Shown one piece after another: positions 1 to 6,396 of a DNA stretch of 13,891 nt (positions are counted from its first letter, which is position 1; each line of letters begins with the position of its first letter). The stretch lies in assembly GCA_964450865.1 (NCBI GenBank), contig CAYVHB010000053.1, positions 1 to 13,891 of the forward strand, read 5' to 3'. The position numbers and the translations under genes are program-made. The notes beneath the pieces are model-generated. The model did no database searches and was not told the origin of the DNA. It was given only the letters and a program-made list of their open reading frames with translations. Source of the stretch: CAYVHB01 sp964450865. Lineage in GTDB: Bacteria; Bacillota; Clostridia; Saccharofermentanales; UBA5734.

Positions 1-23
1 CTTTCAAGGTATTGCGCATGATT

Positions 24-515
24 TTACAAAGCCAGAGGTCCGGTCACCATTGCCGAACGGGTGGTAATCCAATTCCCAGAATTGACGGCCAGCCTGACCA
101 GATCGGGCAGCGCGTGTCTGTTTGGGTTCGCTAAGGAAATAGCTTCTGAATTCGGGGATGCAAGCAGGGTTCGTGCTGTTTCCAGAAATTGCCGCTGTAT
201 CGATGCCGCCACTCCCAGCAGGTGGCCGCGCAACCAGCCGTACCAGGTTCGCCAGCGTTGCCGGGTCGACTCTTCCAGTGGCGCGATACGTGCGGTCCCG
301 GCCAAAACCGCGGCGATGACGCCGACCTGATACCGCTTGTAGGGCACCAGAAAGTCAGGTAGTTCGGCGTGAATCCGCTGGCAGCGCGGATTTTGGCAAC
401 GCAGTCTGCGGATGACCAGCACCTGCCAGTCGCCATTCTCGTCCCGGCATTTGCGATCTCGCCGGTCGTATGGTTTCAGCTCTGACTGGCAATATGGACA
501 GAAATTTTGCTCCAT
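24..515 (-). CDS. DUF6431-type zinc-ribbon protein, probably transposon-associated
   Basis: This 163-residue protein starts MEQNFCPYCQ and carries two CxxC-like knuckles: CPYC at residues 6-9, and CQNPRC at about 40-45 followed by RIHAELPDFLVPYKRY. A zinc ribbon followed by an 'H-A-x-L-P-x-F-L-V-P-Y-x-R-Y' segment is what I recall for DUF6431 proteins. These resemble the N-terminal zinc-binding part of some transposases and often lie beside integrase/transposase genes in Clostridia. A basic, Trp/Arg-rich stretch (TRQRWRTWYGWLRG, about 84-97) could bind nucleic acid. No DDE catalytic core is present, so the protein is not a complete transposase. Any partner gene would lie left of the window. 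The start codon has only a poor GGGG-type ribosome binding site directly before it. The stop lies 24 bases from the window edge. The family call is from memory of the motif and the mobile-element role is inferred. Confidence 0.6.
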   Translation of the reverse strand: MEQNFCPYCQSELKPYDRRDRKCRDENGDWQVLVIRRLRCQNPRCQRIHAELPDFLVPYKRYQVGVIAAVLAGTARIAPLEESTRQRWRTWYGWLRGHLLGVAASIQRQFLETARTLLASPNSEAISLANPNRHALPDLVRLAVNSGNWITTRSAMVTGPLAL

Positions 516-589
516 CCCCGTGATGATAAACGGCCGTCGCTCTTTTCTAAAACGCCAAAATGTGATACATTGACCATGTGTTACGTTTA

Positions 590-640
590 AACCCTCAGAG
601 AGTTCTTAGTTGGCGCTAAGAGCAACCTTCTCTGGGGGTT
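590..640. promoter_or_regulatory. Strong two-tier hairpin (terminator or mobile-element end)
   Basis: The arms AACCCTCAGAG (590-600) and CTCTGGGGGTT (630-640) pair at 10 of 11 positions. Inside them GTTCTTAG (602-609) pairs with CTAAGAGC (616-623), including one G-U, around a TTGGCG loop. On the plus strand it is followed by the pyrimidine-rich CTTTCTTGCTC. It could be a terminator or attenuator before the perR-katG operon, or a structured boundary of the mobile gene to its left. The sequence alone does not choose between these. Confidence 0.5.
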
Positions 641-658
641 CTTTCTTGCTCAGATTTG

Positions 659-671
659 TTGCCACTGGCAA
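659..671. promoter_or_regulatory. Perfect 13-bp palindrome upstream of perR-katG
   Basis: TTGCCACTGGCAA is a perfect 6-1-6 dyad, 84 bases before the perR start. It does not match the classical Per box (TTATAATnATTATAA), and I see no Per box elsewhere in the 516-754 region. It may be an operator for a different regulator or may be chance. A clear -35/-10 pair for the operon was not found. Confidence 0.3.
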
Positions 672-754
672 TTATATCCGGCAAGTTGATGACAGGCAAA
701 TCCGGTAGCTTCCGGACGCCCAATGGCGGCGCTAACATCATGCGGAGAACGTGT

Positions 755-1207
755 ATGGATTCGGCGAATAAGCAATTGTCACTGCTTATGACAGAAAAAC
801 ATATCCGGCCATCCCGGTATCGGCTCAAGATTCTGGCATTCTTGAGCAATAATCGCTGTCATCCGACCGTTGAGCGAATTTATGCTGAACTGAAGCCTGA
901 TAATCCTGCTCTGTCTAAAACGACCGTTTACAATACGCTGAATACGTTTCTTGATGCTGGTATCGTGCGGGCTTTATCTATTGAAGAGGATGAGATCCGT
1001 TATGACATTGTCATTGCTGATCATGGACACTTCAAATGTGATGCATGCGGTGCCATCTTCAATTTCAAAATCAACCCGGATTTGCTCATGTCTCAAGAAT
1101 TGGCTGGATTCAAGGTCCATGATCGAAATGTCTATTTCAAAGGCATTTGTCCCCAGTGCCTTTCGAAGATAGAAAGCAAGAAGCCGTATATCGAGAATGG
1201 GAGGTAA
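755..1207 (+). CDS. perR: Fur-family peroxide-type repressor (PerR-like)
   Basis: This is a 150-residue metal-dependent repressor with an N-terminal winged helix (about 8-80; recognition region KTTVYNTLNTF) and a C-terminal metal/dimer domain. The structural zinc site is two CxxC pairs, C95/C98 and C132/C135. The regulatory-metal candidates aligned by eye to B. subtilis PerR are H36 (H37), D84 (D85), H90 (H91) and H92 (H93). The fifth PerR ligand, Asp104, is Asn103 here (motif GAIFNF), which is unusual. The ATG at 755 is chosen because GGAGAA lies 5 bases upstream; longer in-frame starts lack a site. The stop is 4 bases from katG and the katG ribosome binding site lies in its last codons, so the two are translationally coupled. 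A peroxide-responsive repressor of katG is the natural reading. Fur or Zur are less likely given the katG partner. The gene looks visibly more AT-rich than katG. Confidence 0.85.
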   Translation: MDSANKQLSLLMTEKHIRPSRYRLKILAFLSNNRCHPTVERIYAELKPDNPALSKTTVYNTLNTFLDAGIVRALSIEEDEIRYDIVIADHGHFKCDACGAIFNFKINPDLLMSQELAGFKVHDRNVYFKGICPQCLSKIESKKPYIENGR

Positions 1208-1211
1208 CAAC

Positions 1212-3272
1212 ATGTCAGAGGACATGAAATGTCCCGTCACGGGCCATGCCAGAAGATCCGTTGCCGGCGGCGGCACAGCCAACCGTGACTGGTGGCCGAA
1301 CCAGCTGAACCTGCGGATTTTGCATCAGAATTCAGAACTTTGCAATCCAATGGGCGCCGCTTTCATCTATGCAGAAGAATTCAAGAAACTCGATCTGGCA
1401 GCCGTGAAGAAGGATCTCTACGCATTGATGACCGACTCCCAGGACTGGTGGCCGGCTGACTATGGTCATTACGGTCCGCTTTTTATCCGCATGGCCTGGC
1501 ACAGCGCCGGCACTTATCGCATGGGCGACGGCCGTGGCGGCGGCCGGTGGGGCCTGCAGCGGATGGCGCCCTTGAACAGCTGGCCGGACAATGTCAACCT
1601 CGACAAAGCCCGCCGCTTGCTCTGGCCGATCAAGCAAAAATATGGCAAGCAGCTTTCGTGGGCTGACCTTATGATTCTGGCCGGCAATTGCGCCCTGGAA
1701 TCAATGGGTTTCAAGACCTTCGGGTTTGGCGGCGGCCGCGCGGATGTCTGGGAACCGCAAGAGGACATTTACTGGGGCTCCGAGGACAAATGGCTGGGTG
1801 ATAACCGCTATTCCGGTGAACGTAATCTTGAAAACCCGCTGGCTGCAGTCCAGATGGGCCTGATCTATGTAAATCCGGAAGGCCCGAACGGTGTGCCCGA
1901 CGCAGTTGCTTCCGGCCGTGACGTCCGCACGACTTTTGCCCGCATGGCCATGAATGACGAAGAGACCGTTGCGCTCATTGCCGGCGGCCATACCTTCGGC
2001 AAGTGTCATGGCGCCGGGCCGGCTACGCATGTCGGTGCTGAACCGGAGGGTGCGCCCATCGAGCAGCAGGGTCTTGGCTGGCAGAGCAGTTTCAGGAGCG
2101 GCAAGGGCGGCGATGCGATCGGCAGCGGCCTGGAAGGTGCCTGGAAGCCAAACCCAACTAAATACGATATGGGCTATCTGGAGACTCTGTTCAAATATGA
2201 CTGGAATGTCATTAAAAGTCCTGCCGGCGCTTTCCAGTGGATTCCGACAGATCCGGCAGCGGCGGACACTGTTGAGGATCCTCACGATCCGGCTAAACGC
2301 CACGCGCCGATGATGACCACAGCCGACCTTTCCCTGCGTTTTGATCCGGTTTACAACCCGATTGCCCGGCGTTACCTGCAGAATCCGGAAGAATTCGCCG
2401 ATGCTTTTGCCCGGGCCTGGTTCAAGCTGACCCACCGCGATATGGGGCCGCGTGCCCGTTATCTGGGTCCGGAAGTCCCGGCTGAGGACCTGATCTGGCA
2501 AGATCCCGTTCCGGCAGCCGATTATGAACCGATCAACGAACAGGATATCGCAGACCTCAAGAGCAAAATCCTGGCTTCCGGACTGTCCGTGTCGCAGCTG
2601 GTGACGACAGCCTGGGCTTCAGCCTCCACCTTCCGTGGCTCCGATCTGCGCGGTGGCGCCAACGGCGCGCGCATTCGCCTGGCNNNNNNNNNNNNNNNNN
2701 NNNNNNNNNNNNNNNNNNNNNNNNNNNNNNNNNNNNNNNNNNNNNNNNNNNNNNNNNNNNNNNNNNNNNNNNNNNNNNNNNNNGATGAGGTCTCTTTCTC
2801 GGTTCTGGAACCAAAAGCAGACGGTTTCCGCAATTATCTGAAAGCAAAATTCGCTGTTTCGGCGGAAGAAATGCTGGTTGATCGCGCCCAGCTGCTGACG
2901 TTGACCGCACCGGAAATGACGGTCCTGCTGGGTGGATTGCGTGTCCTGAATGCCAATTATGGCCAGTCACAGCATGGCGTCTTTACTAGGGAACCGGAAA
3001 CCCTGACCAACGATTTCTTCGTGAACCTGCTTGATATGGGCACGGTCTGGAAGCCCTCAGCTGAGGACGATTCCGTTTTTGAGGGCCGCGACCGGGTCAG
3101 CGGCGAACTGAAATGGACCGGCACCCGGGTGGATCTCATTTTCGGTGCTAACTCCCAGCTCCGGGCAATCGCCGAAGTCTATGCCTGCGCCGATTCTCAG
3201 GACAAGTTCGTCCAGGACTTCATCGCCGCCTGGAACAAGGTGATGAACGCCGACCGGTTCGGGCTTGCTTGA
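1212..3272 (+). CDS. katG: Catalase-peroxidase KatG (interrupted by an assembly gap)
   Basis: KatG is a haem bifunctional enzyme that dismutates H2O2 and oxidises organic donors, acting in the cytoplasm. The sequence shows the N-terminal CPVTGH motif and distal residues R93, W96 and H97 (RMAWHSAGTYR). The proximal His is H260 (AGGHTFGKCHG), and a SGLEGAW segment holds the proximal Trp. The Met-Tyr-Trp adduct residues are W96, Y219 and M245, spaced almost as in M. tuberculosis KatG (107, 229, 255). The duplicated, haem-free C-terminal domain follows (ASTFRGSDLRGGANGARIRL through to the end). The start at 1212 is preceded by GGGAGGT 6 bases upstream; an in-frame ATG at 1197 would overlap perR and lacks a good site. 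About 652 residues are readable. From the family I estimate that around 80 residues fall in the N run, giving about 735 residues in total. The reading frame across the Ns is accidental. No signal peptide is seen. Confidence 0.97.
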   Translation: MSEDMKCPVTGHARRSVAGGGTANRDWWPNQLNLRILHQNSELCNPMGAAFIYAEEFKKLDLAAVKKDLYALMTDSQDWWPADYGHYGPLFIRMAWHSAGTYRMGDGRGGGRWGLQRMAPLNSWPDNVNLDKARRLLWPIKQKYGKQLSWADLMILAGNCALESMGFKTFGFGGGRADVWEPQEDIYWGSEDKWLGDNRYSGERNLENPLAAVQMGLIYVNPEGPNGVPDAVASGRDVRTTFARMAMNDEETVALIAGGHTFGKCHGAGPATHVGAEPEGAPIEQQGLGWQSSFRSGKGGDAIGSGLEGAWKPNPTKYDMGYLETLFKYDWNVIKSPAGAFQWIPTDPAAADTVEDPHDPAKRHAPMMTTADLSLRFDPVYNPIARRYLQNPEEFADAFARAWFKLTHRDMGPRARYLGPEVPAEDLIWQDPVPAADYEPINEQDIADLKSKILASGLSVSQLVTTAWASASTFRGSDLRGGANGARIRLXXXXXXXXXXXXXXXXXXXXXXXXXXXXXXXXXXDEVSFSVLEPKADGFRNYLKAKFAVSAEEMLVDRAQLLTLTAPEMTVLLGGLRVLNANYGQSQHGVFTREPETLTNDFFVNLLDMGTVWKPSAEDDSVFEGRDRVSGELKWTGTRVDLIFGANSQLRAIAEVYACADSQDKFVQDFIAAWNKVMNADRFGLA
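2684..2783. other. Assembly gap of exactly 100 N
   Basis: A run of exactly 100 N is the conventional scaffold placeholder for a gap of unknown size. Flanking residues (ARIRLA before, DEVSFSVLEPKADGFRNY after) normally lie about 80 residues apart in KatG, so the true missing DNA is probably near 240-255 bases. Confidence 0.95.
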
Positions 3273-3396
3273 AAAATTGACTGTGCGAATGTTGGATATT
3301 CGGTGCCGGCGGGCGATGAACGAAACGATACCGGATCACCCGTCGATAACGGACTGATCGAGGCCGTTGACTACCTGGCCGGAGATAACAGGAAAT

Positions 3397-3432
3397 CAGC
3401 AGGGGCAATCCAGAGCCGGATTGCCCCTGCTG
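3397..3432 (-). terminator. 15-bp perfect stem terminator after the EamA fragment, probably bidirectional
   Basis: CAGCAGGGGCAATCC (3397-3411) pairs perfectly with 3418-3432 around a 6-base loop. Read on the minus strand it begins 5 bases after the EamA stop and is followed by ATTTCCTGTTATCT, a moderately U-rich tail. On the plus strand it lies 124 bases past katG with no U-run. No other katG terminator is visible, so it may also end the perR-katG transcript less efficiently. Confidence 0.75.
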
Positions 3433-3437
3433 TGACG

Positions 3438-3848
3438 TTAAGGTTGCAGCAGTCGGCGATTGCGGTTGACCCGCCCGTGGGCTTCGCCGATCATGGCGCC
3501 ACCGATAATCATGGCCGCACCGCATATCTGCAGAGCGTTCAATGTTTCGTGTAAAAGGATCGCCGACAGGACGACGGCGGACAGTGGTTCCAGATAGCCC
3601 AGAATTGCCACGGCCTGCACTGGCAGATGCCCGATCGAGGAAAAGTAGCAATAACAGCCAAGCCCCGTGTTGAGCAGGCCCAGGATGATGATCCAGATCC
3701 AGTCGCCACCAGAAACCTGAACAATGAAACCCTGCCTGATACCGACAAAAATAGCGACAGTCAGAAAACTGATGCTGAGCTGAAGTGTGGCGTTTTCCAG
3801 TCCCGTGATGTCCCGGGCTTTCTTGTTGCAGCTGATATTGACTGGCAT
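3438..3848 (-). pseudogene. EamA/DMT-family transporter, C-terminal half only
   Basis: The 136-residue frame matches the second EamA repeat of drug/metabolite transporters. It has about four hydrophobic helices: around 22-41, 50-70, 79-97 and 108-123. The segment GLLNTGLGCYCYFSS...LEPLSAVVLSAILLHE is typical, with the conserved E-P-L region and a C-terminal Arg/Asn-rich tail. Full-length EamA proteins have ten helices in about 290-300 residues, so the first repeat and the first helix of the second are missing. Upstream on the minus strand all three frames reach stops or lose similarity. The ATG at 3848 has only AAGG one base away, so translation is doubtful. It is most likely a truncated remnant. 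A short functional dimerising protein is possible but unlikely. Confidence 0.65.
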
Positions 3849-3904
3849 GCCTTCAGTTGCTGATTATACCATCAGCCGGCCTGGTTTTCGCGCCGGCCCC
3901 CCAT

Positions 3905-3926
3905 ATTATCAGCAAGATTATCAGCA
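3905..3926. repeat. Short tandem direct repeat ATTATCAGCA x2
   Basis: ATTATCAGCA occurs at 3905-3914 and again at 3917-3926, a 12-base period, in the roughly 200-base gap between the EamA remnant and the DUF1538 operon. Beside it (3873-3898) two GCCGGC palindromes could form a small hairpin. No gene is seen in this gap. Confidence 0.4.
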
Positions 3927-3998
3927 GGGGCCACTGGTCGGCCGTGATTCTTGATTAATAAAATGTTGTTGCCCCGGTGCCGGAAAACAGCCTTGTCC

Positions 3999-4028
3999 TT
4001 GCCCGTCTCATCTGTCGTATGCTATGCT
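3999..4028 (+). promoter_or_regulatory. Candidate promoter of the DUF1538/P-II operon
   Basis: TTGCCC (3999-4004) and TATGCT (4023-4028) are separated by 18 bases, ending 10 bases before the AAAGGAG ribosome binding site. An overlapping alternative is TTGTCC (3993-3998) with TATGCT (4018-4023). The match to sigma-A consensus is moderate and the 5' leader would be short. Confidence 0.35.
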
Positions 4029-4052
4029 TAATCGACAGAAAGGAGCAAGATC

Positions 4053-5528
4053 ATGGCTGTCCTCCTGGCTAAACTCAAAGAGGTCCTGTTCGCCGTTTTG
4101 CCGGTTACCCTGATCGTTTTTGTCTTGAACTTTACGCTTTCGCCGCTCGATCCGCCAACTTTCCTGCGTTTCCTGGTCGGCGCCGTTTTTATTATCCTGG
4201 GTCTGTCCATTTTCCTTTTTGGGGTGGATATCGGTATAACCCCGGTCGGTCTCCTGATGGGTAATACGCTGACAAAGTCCAACAAGCTGCCGGTTGTGAT
4301 CACGGGTGGCCTGCTGCTCGGTTTTTTCATATCAGTCGCTGAGCCGGATTTGCACATTCTTGCCAGTCAGGTCGACTTTGTATCGTCCGGCCAGATCAGC
4401 AAACTGAGCATCGTCCTTGTCGTGTCACTCGGGATTGCGACGATGATGACGCTGGGCCTGCTGCGTATCTTGCGCGGGACGCCGCTATATCTGGTCCTGA
4501 CCCTGGTCTATTTTATCATCTTCATTCTGGCCCTGTTCTCGACGCCCGAGTTTCTCGCCATATCCTTTGATGCTTCCGGGGCGACAACCGGCGCCATGAC
4601 CGTGCCTTTTATCCTGGCGCTCAGCAAGAGCGTATCGGCCCTGAAAAAGGACAGCAAAGCTTCGGAAAAGGACAGTTTTGGCCTGGTTGGCCTGACGTCG
4701 ACCGGTGCAATTCTGGGTATCATCTTGCTCAGCATCATACGCCCGTTTTCGGAGATTACGGCCAGCCTGGAGCTTGAGATATCCCAAAACCCATCGGTTT
4801 TGCAGCCGTACCTGCACGCACTGCCATCGGTCAGCCTTGAGGTGATGCTGGCCCTGCTGCCGATCTTCGCCATCCTTTTTGTTTTCCAGAAGATCAGCTT
4901 TCGTCTCAAGCGCAGGACCTTCAATAAAATACTCAAGGGCCTGCTCTATACCTATCTGGGTCTGGTGCTGTTCATGGTCGGGGTCCATGCCGGCTTCATG
5001 GAGGCCGGTATCCTGGTTGGCTATAACCTGGCCAGCCTGGACCAGAAATGGATTGTTGTCGCCGTTGCGACGCTGATTGGCATGGTGACCATCCTGGCCG
5101 AGCCGGCCGTTTATGTCCTGACCCAGCAGATCGAGGATGTCACGAGCGGTTATGTCAGGCGCCAGCTGGTCGTCGGCTTCATGGCGCTCGGCGTCGCCTC
5201 GGCTGTAGGCCTGTCGATCCTGCGTATCGTCGTGGCGCAAATCCAGCTCTGGCACTATCTGCTGCCGTTTTATATCCTGGCCCTGGCGATGTCTTTTTTT
5301 ACCCCCAAACTTTTTGTCGGCATTGCCTTTGATGCCGGCGGTGTGGCCTCCGGGCCGATGACCGCCACCTTCATTCTCGCCTTTGCCCAGGGCGTCGCCG
5401 AGCAGATCGCCCATGCCGATGTCCTGATCGATGGATTTGGCATCATCGCACTGGTGGCAACCATGCCCCTGATTGCGGTACAGATTCTCGGCCTGATTTT
5501 CAAATATAAATCCGCCAAGGAGGTCTGA
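4053..5528 (+). CDS. DUF1538 integral membrane protein, internally duplicated (putative transporter)
   Basis: This 491-residue polytopic protein has roughly 12-14 hydrophobic segments spread through its length and matches what I know as DUF1538; its substrate is unknown. The two halves repeat one another. An AEP motif at 96-98 (ISVAEPDL) recurs at 349-351 (TILAEPAV). FDASGATTGAMT with FILA from 172 recurs as FDAGGVASGPMT with FILA from 426. The offset is 253-254 residues, so it is a fused tandem of two similar bundles, as in many transporters. A charged cytoplasmic-looking loop (about 197-212, KKDSKASEKDS) lies near the middle. The start has AAAGGAG 7 bases upstream. Its last codons contain the ribosome binding site of the P-II gene, whose start is 6 bases after the stop. 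A P-II-gated transporter or channel is the inferred role; no direct evidence identifies the cargo. Confidence 0.8.
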   Translation: MAVLLAKLKEVLFAVLPVTLIVFVLNFTLSPLDPPTFLRFLVGAVFIILGLSIFLFGVDIGITPVGLLMGNTLTKSNKLPVVITGGLLLGFFISVAEPDLHILASQVDFVSSGQISKLSIVLVVSLGIATMMTLGLLRILRGTPLYLVLTLVYFIIFILALFSTPEFLAISFDASGATTGAMTVPFILALSKSVSALKKDSKASEKDSFGLVGLTSTGAILGIILLSIIRPFSEITASLELEISQNPSVLQPYLHALPSVSLEVMLALLPIFAILFVFQKISFRLKRRTFNKILKGLLYTYLGLVLFMVGVHAGFMEAGILVGYNLASLDQKWIVVAVATLIGMVTILAEPAVYVLTQQIEDVTSGYVRRQLVVGFMALGVASAVGLSILRIVVAQIQLWHYLLPFYILALAMSFFTPKLFVGIAFDAGGVASGPMTATFILAFAQGVAEQIAHADVLIDGFGIIALVATMPLIAVQILGLIFKYKSAKEV

Positions 5529-5534
5529 ATCAAA

Positions 5535-6242
5535 ATGAGTCCTCATGCAAAAAGAACGGCCGGCAGCCAGGCTTCCCCGCCGGTTGAGCCCGATATCGGC
5601 TGTGTCGAACTGGGCTGTGTGATTGTCAATATGGGCGTAGCCGAGCGGGTTCATCACATCGCCCGTGACTTTGGCGTCCATGGTGAAACGGTGCTGGTCG
5701 GCAAGGGAACTGTCCAGAATTCGCTTCTCGAGTTCCTTGATTTGTGTGACATCCGCAAGGAGATCGTCCTGATGCTGGCCGTCAAGTCAAAAATCAGGCC
5801 GGCGCTGGCCCGGATAGCCGAGGCCCTGCGCATGAACAAGCCCAATCACGGCATAGCTTTCAGTTTTTCGGTATGTCAGATTGTCGGGACGCGGACCTGC
5901 GTCTGCGAACTGGAAAGAAACATGACAGGTGGTGAAAGGAAAGTGTACCAGGCGATATTTGTCATTGTCGATAAGGGCCGCGCCGAAATGGCGATCGAGG
6001 CCGCAACAAAGGCCGGTTCGAGTGGCGGTACGATCATCAATGCCCGCGGCTCGGGTATCCACGAGACGAGCCGGCTTTTTTCCATGGACATTGAACCGGA
6101 AAAGGAAATTGTCCTGCTGCTCACTGAACAGGCCATGACTGAACAGGTTGCGGCCGCGATCCGCCAGGAACTGAAACTCGATGAGCCGGGCAATGGCGTT
6201 GCTTTTATCATGGACATCACGCAGGCCTATGGACTTTTCTGA
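5535..6242 (+). CDS. Tandem-domain P-II family signalling protein
   Basis: The 235-residue protein holds two P-II-like (ferredoxin-fold) halves. The first, about 20-118, runs from GCVIVNMGVAERVHHIARDFG through GKGT to KPNHGIAFSFSV. The second, about 128-235, runs from YQAIFVIVDKGRAEMAIEAA through GGTIINARGSGI to EPGNGVAFIMDITQAYGLF. GTIINARGSG and the E-K-E-I-V-L-L-L strand match classical P-II proteins around the nucleotide-binding T-loop base. The T-loop tip lacks the usual uridylylatable Tyr of GlnB. AAGGAGGT lies 10 bases before the ATG and inside the last DUF1538 codons, so expression is coupled. P-II proteins bind ATP/ADP/2-oxoglutarate-type effectors and regulate partner transporters or enzymes. 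The neighbour makes the DUF1538 protein the likely target. Two domains per chain is non-standard, as P-II proteins are normally about 112-residue trimers. Confidence 0.85.
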   Translation: MSPHAKRTAGSQASPPVEPDIGCVELGCVIVNMGVAERVHHIARDFGVHGETVLVGKGTVQNSLLEFLDLCDIRKEIVLMLAVKSKIRPALARIAEALRMNKPNHGIAFSFSVCQIVGTRTCVCELERNMTGGERKVYQAIFVIVDKGRAEMAIEAATKAGSSGGTIINARGSGIHETSRLFSMDIEPEKEIVLLLTEQAMTEQVAAAIRQELKLDEPGNGVAFIMDITQAYGLF

Positions 6243-6291
6243 CCGCCATTCATCCGGCCAACCCACAGGTCCGCATCCCGATCCTGGCGAC

Positions 6292-6329
6292 TTGAAAATT
6301 GGGGATGTGCGTTGTATCATTTTGTGATA
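6292..6329 (+). promoter_or_regulatory. Promoter of the Crp/Fnr gene with overlapping dyad
   Basis: TTGAAA (6292-6297) and TATCAT (6315-6320) have ideal 17-base spacing and form the best sigma-A-like promoter in the window. The inverted repeat TATCA-TTTTG-TGATA (6315-6329) covers the -10 and start region, a position expected for a repressor or autoregulatory site. It resembles Crp/Fnr half-sites (TGTGA/TTGAT) only loosely. Confidence 0.6.
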
Positions 6330-6396
6330 GAGTTGTAAAAGCTGCCTGGCAAGGATGCAGCCTGGCCGCTCGCCAGCCGGTAGAAAAGAGGAACCT

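Noticed and set aside
1..90. Minus-strand alternative frame reading LDYHPFGNGDRTSGF, reminiscent of the Fic motif HPFxxGNGR
   Set aside because: Spacing and the essential Arg do not match Fic, the frame stops after about 8 more residues, and it overlaps the better-supported zinc-ribbon gene.
3220..3651. 143-codon minus-strand open frame across the katG end
   Set aside because: It has no recognisable domain, is Arg/Ser-rich as expected of an antisense shadow, and overlaps katG, the terminator stem and the EamA fragment.
4485..5681. 398-codon minus-strand open frame opposite DUF1538
   Set aside because: Its composition is Asp/Gln/His/Gly-rich and of shadow type. It lies wholly opposite the clear DUF1538 and P-II reading frames and has no ribosome binding site.
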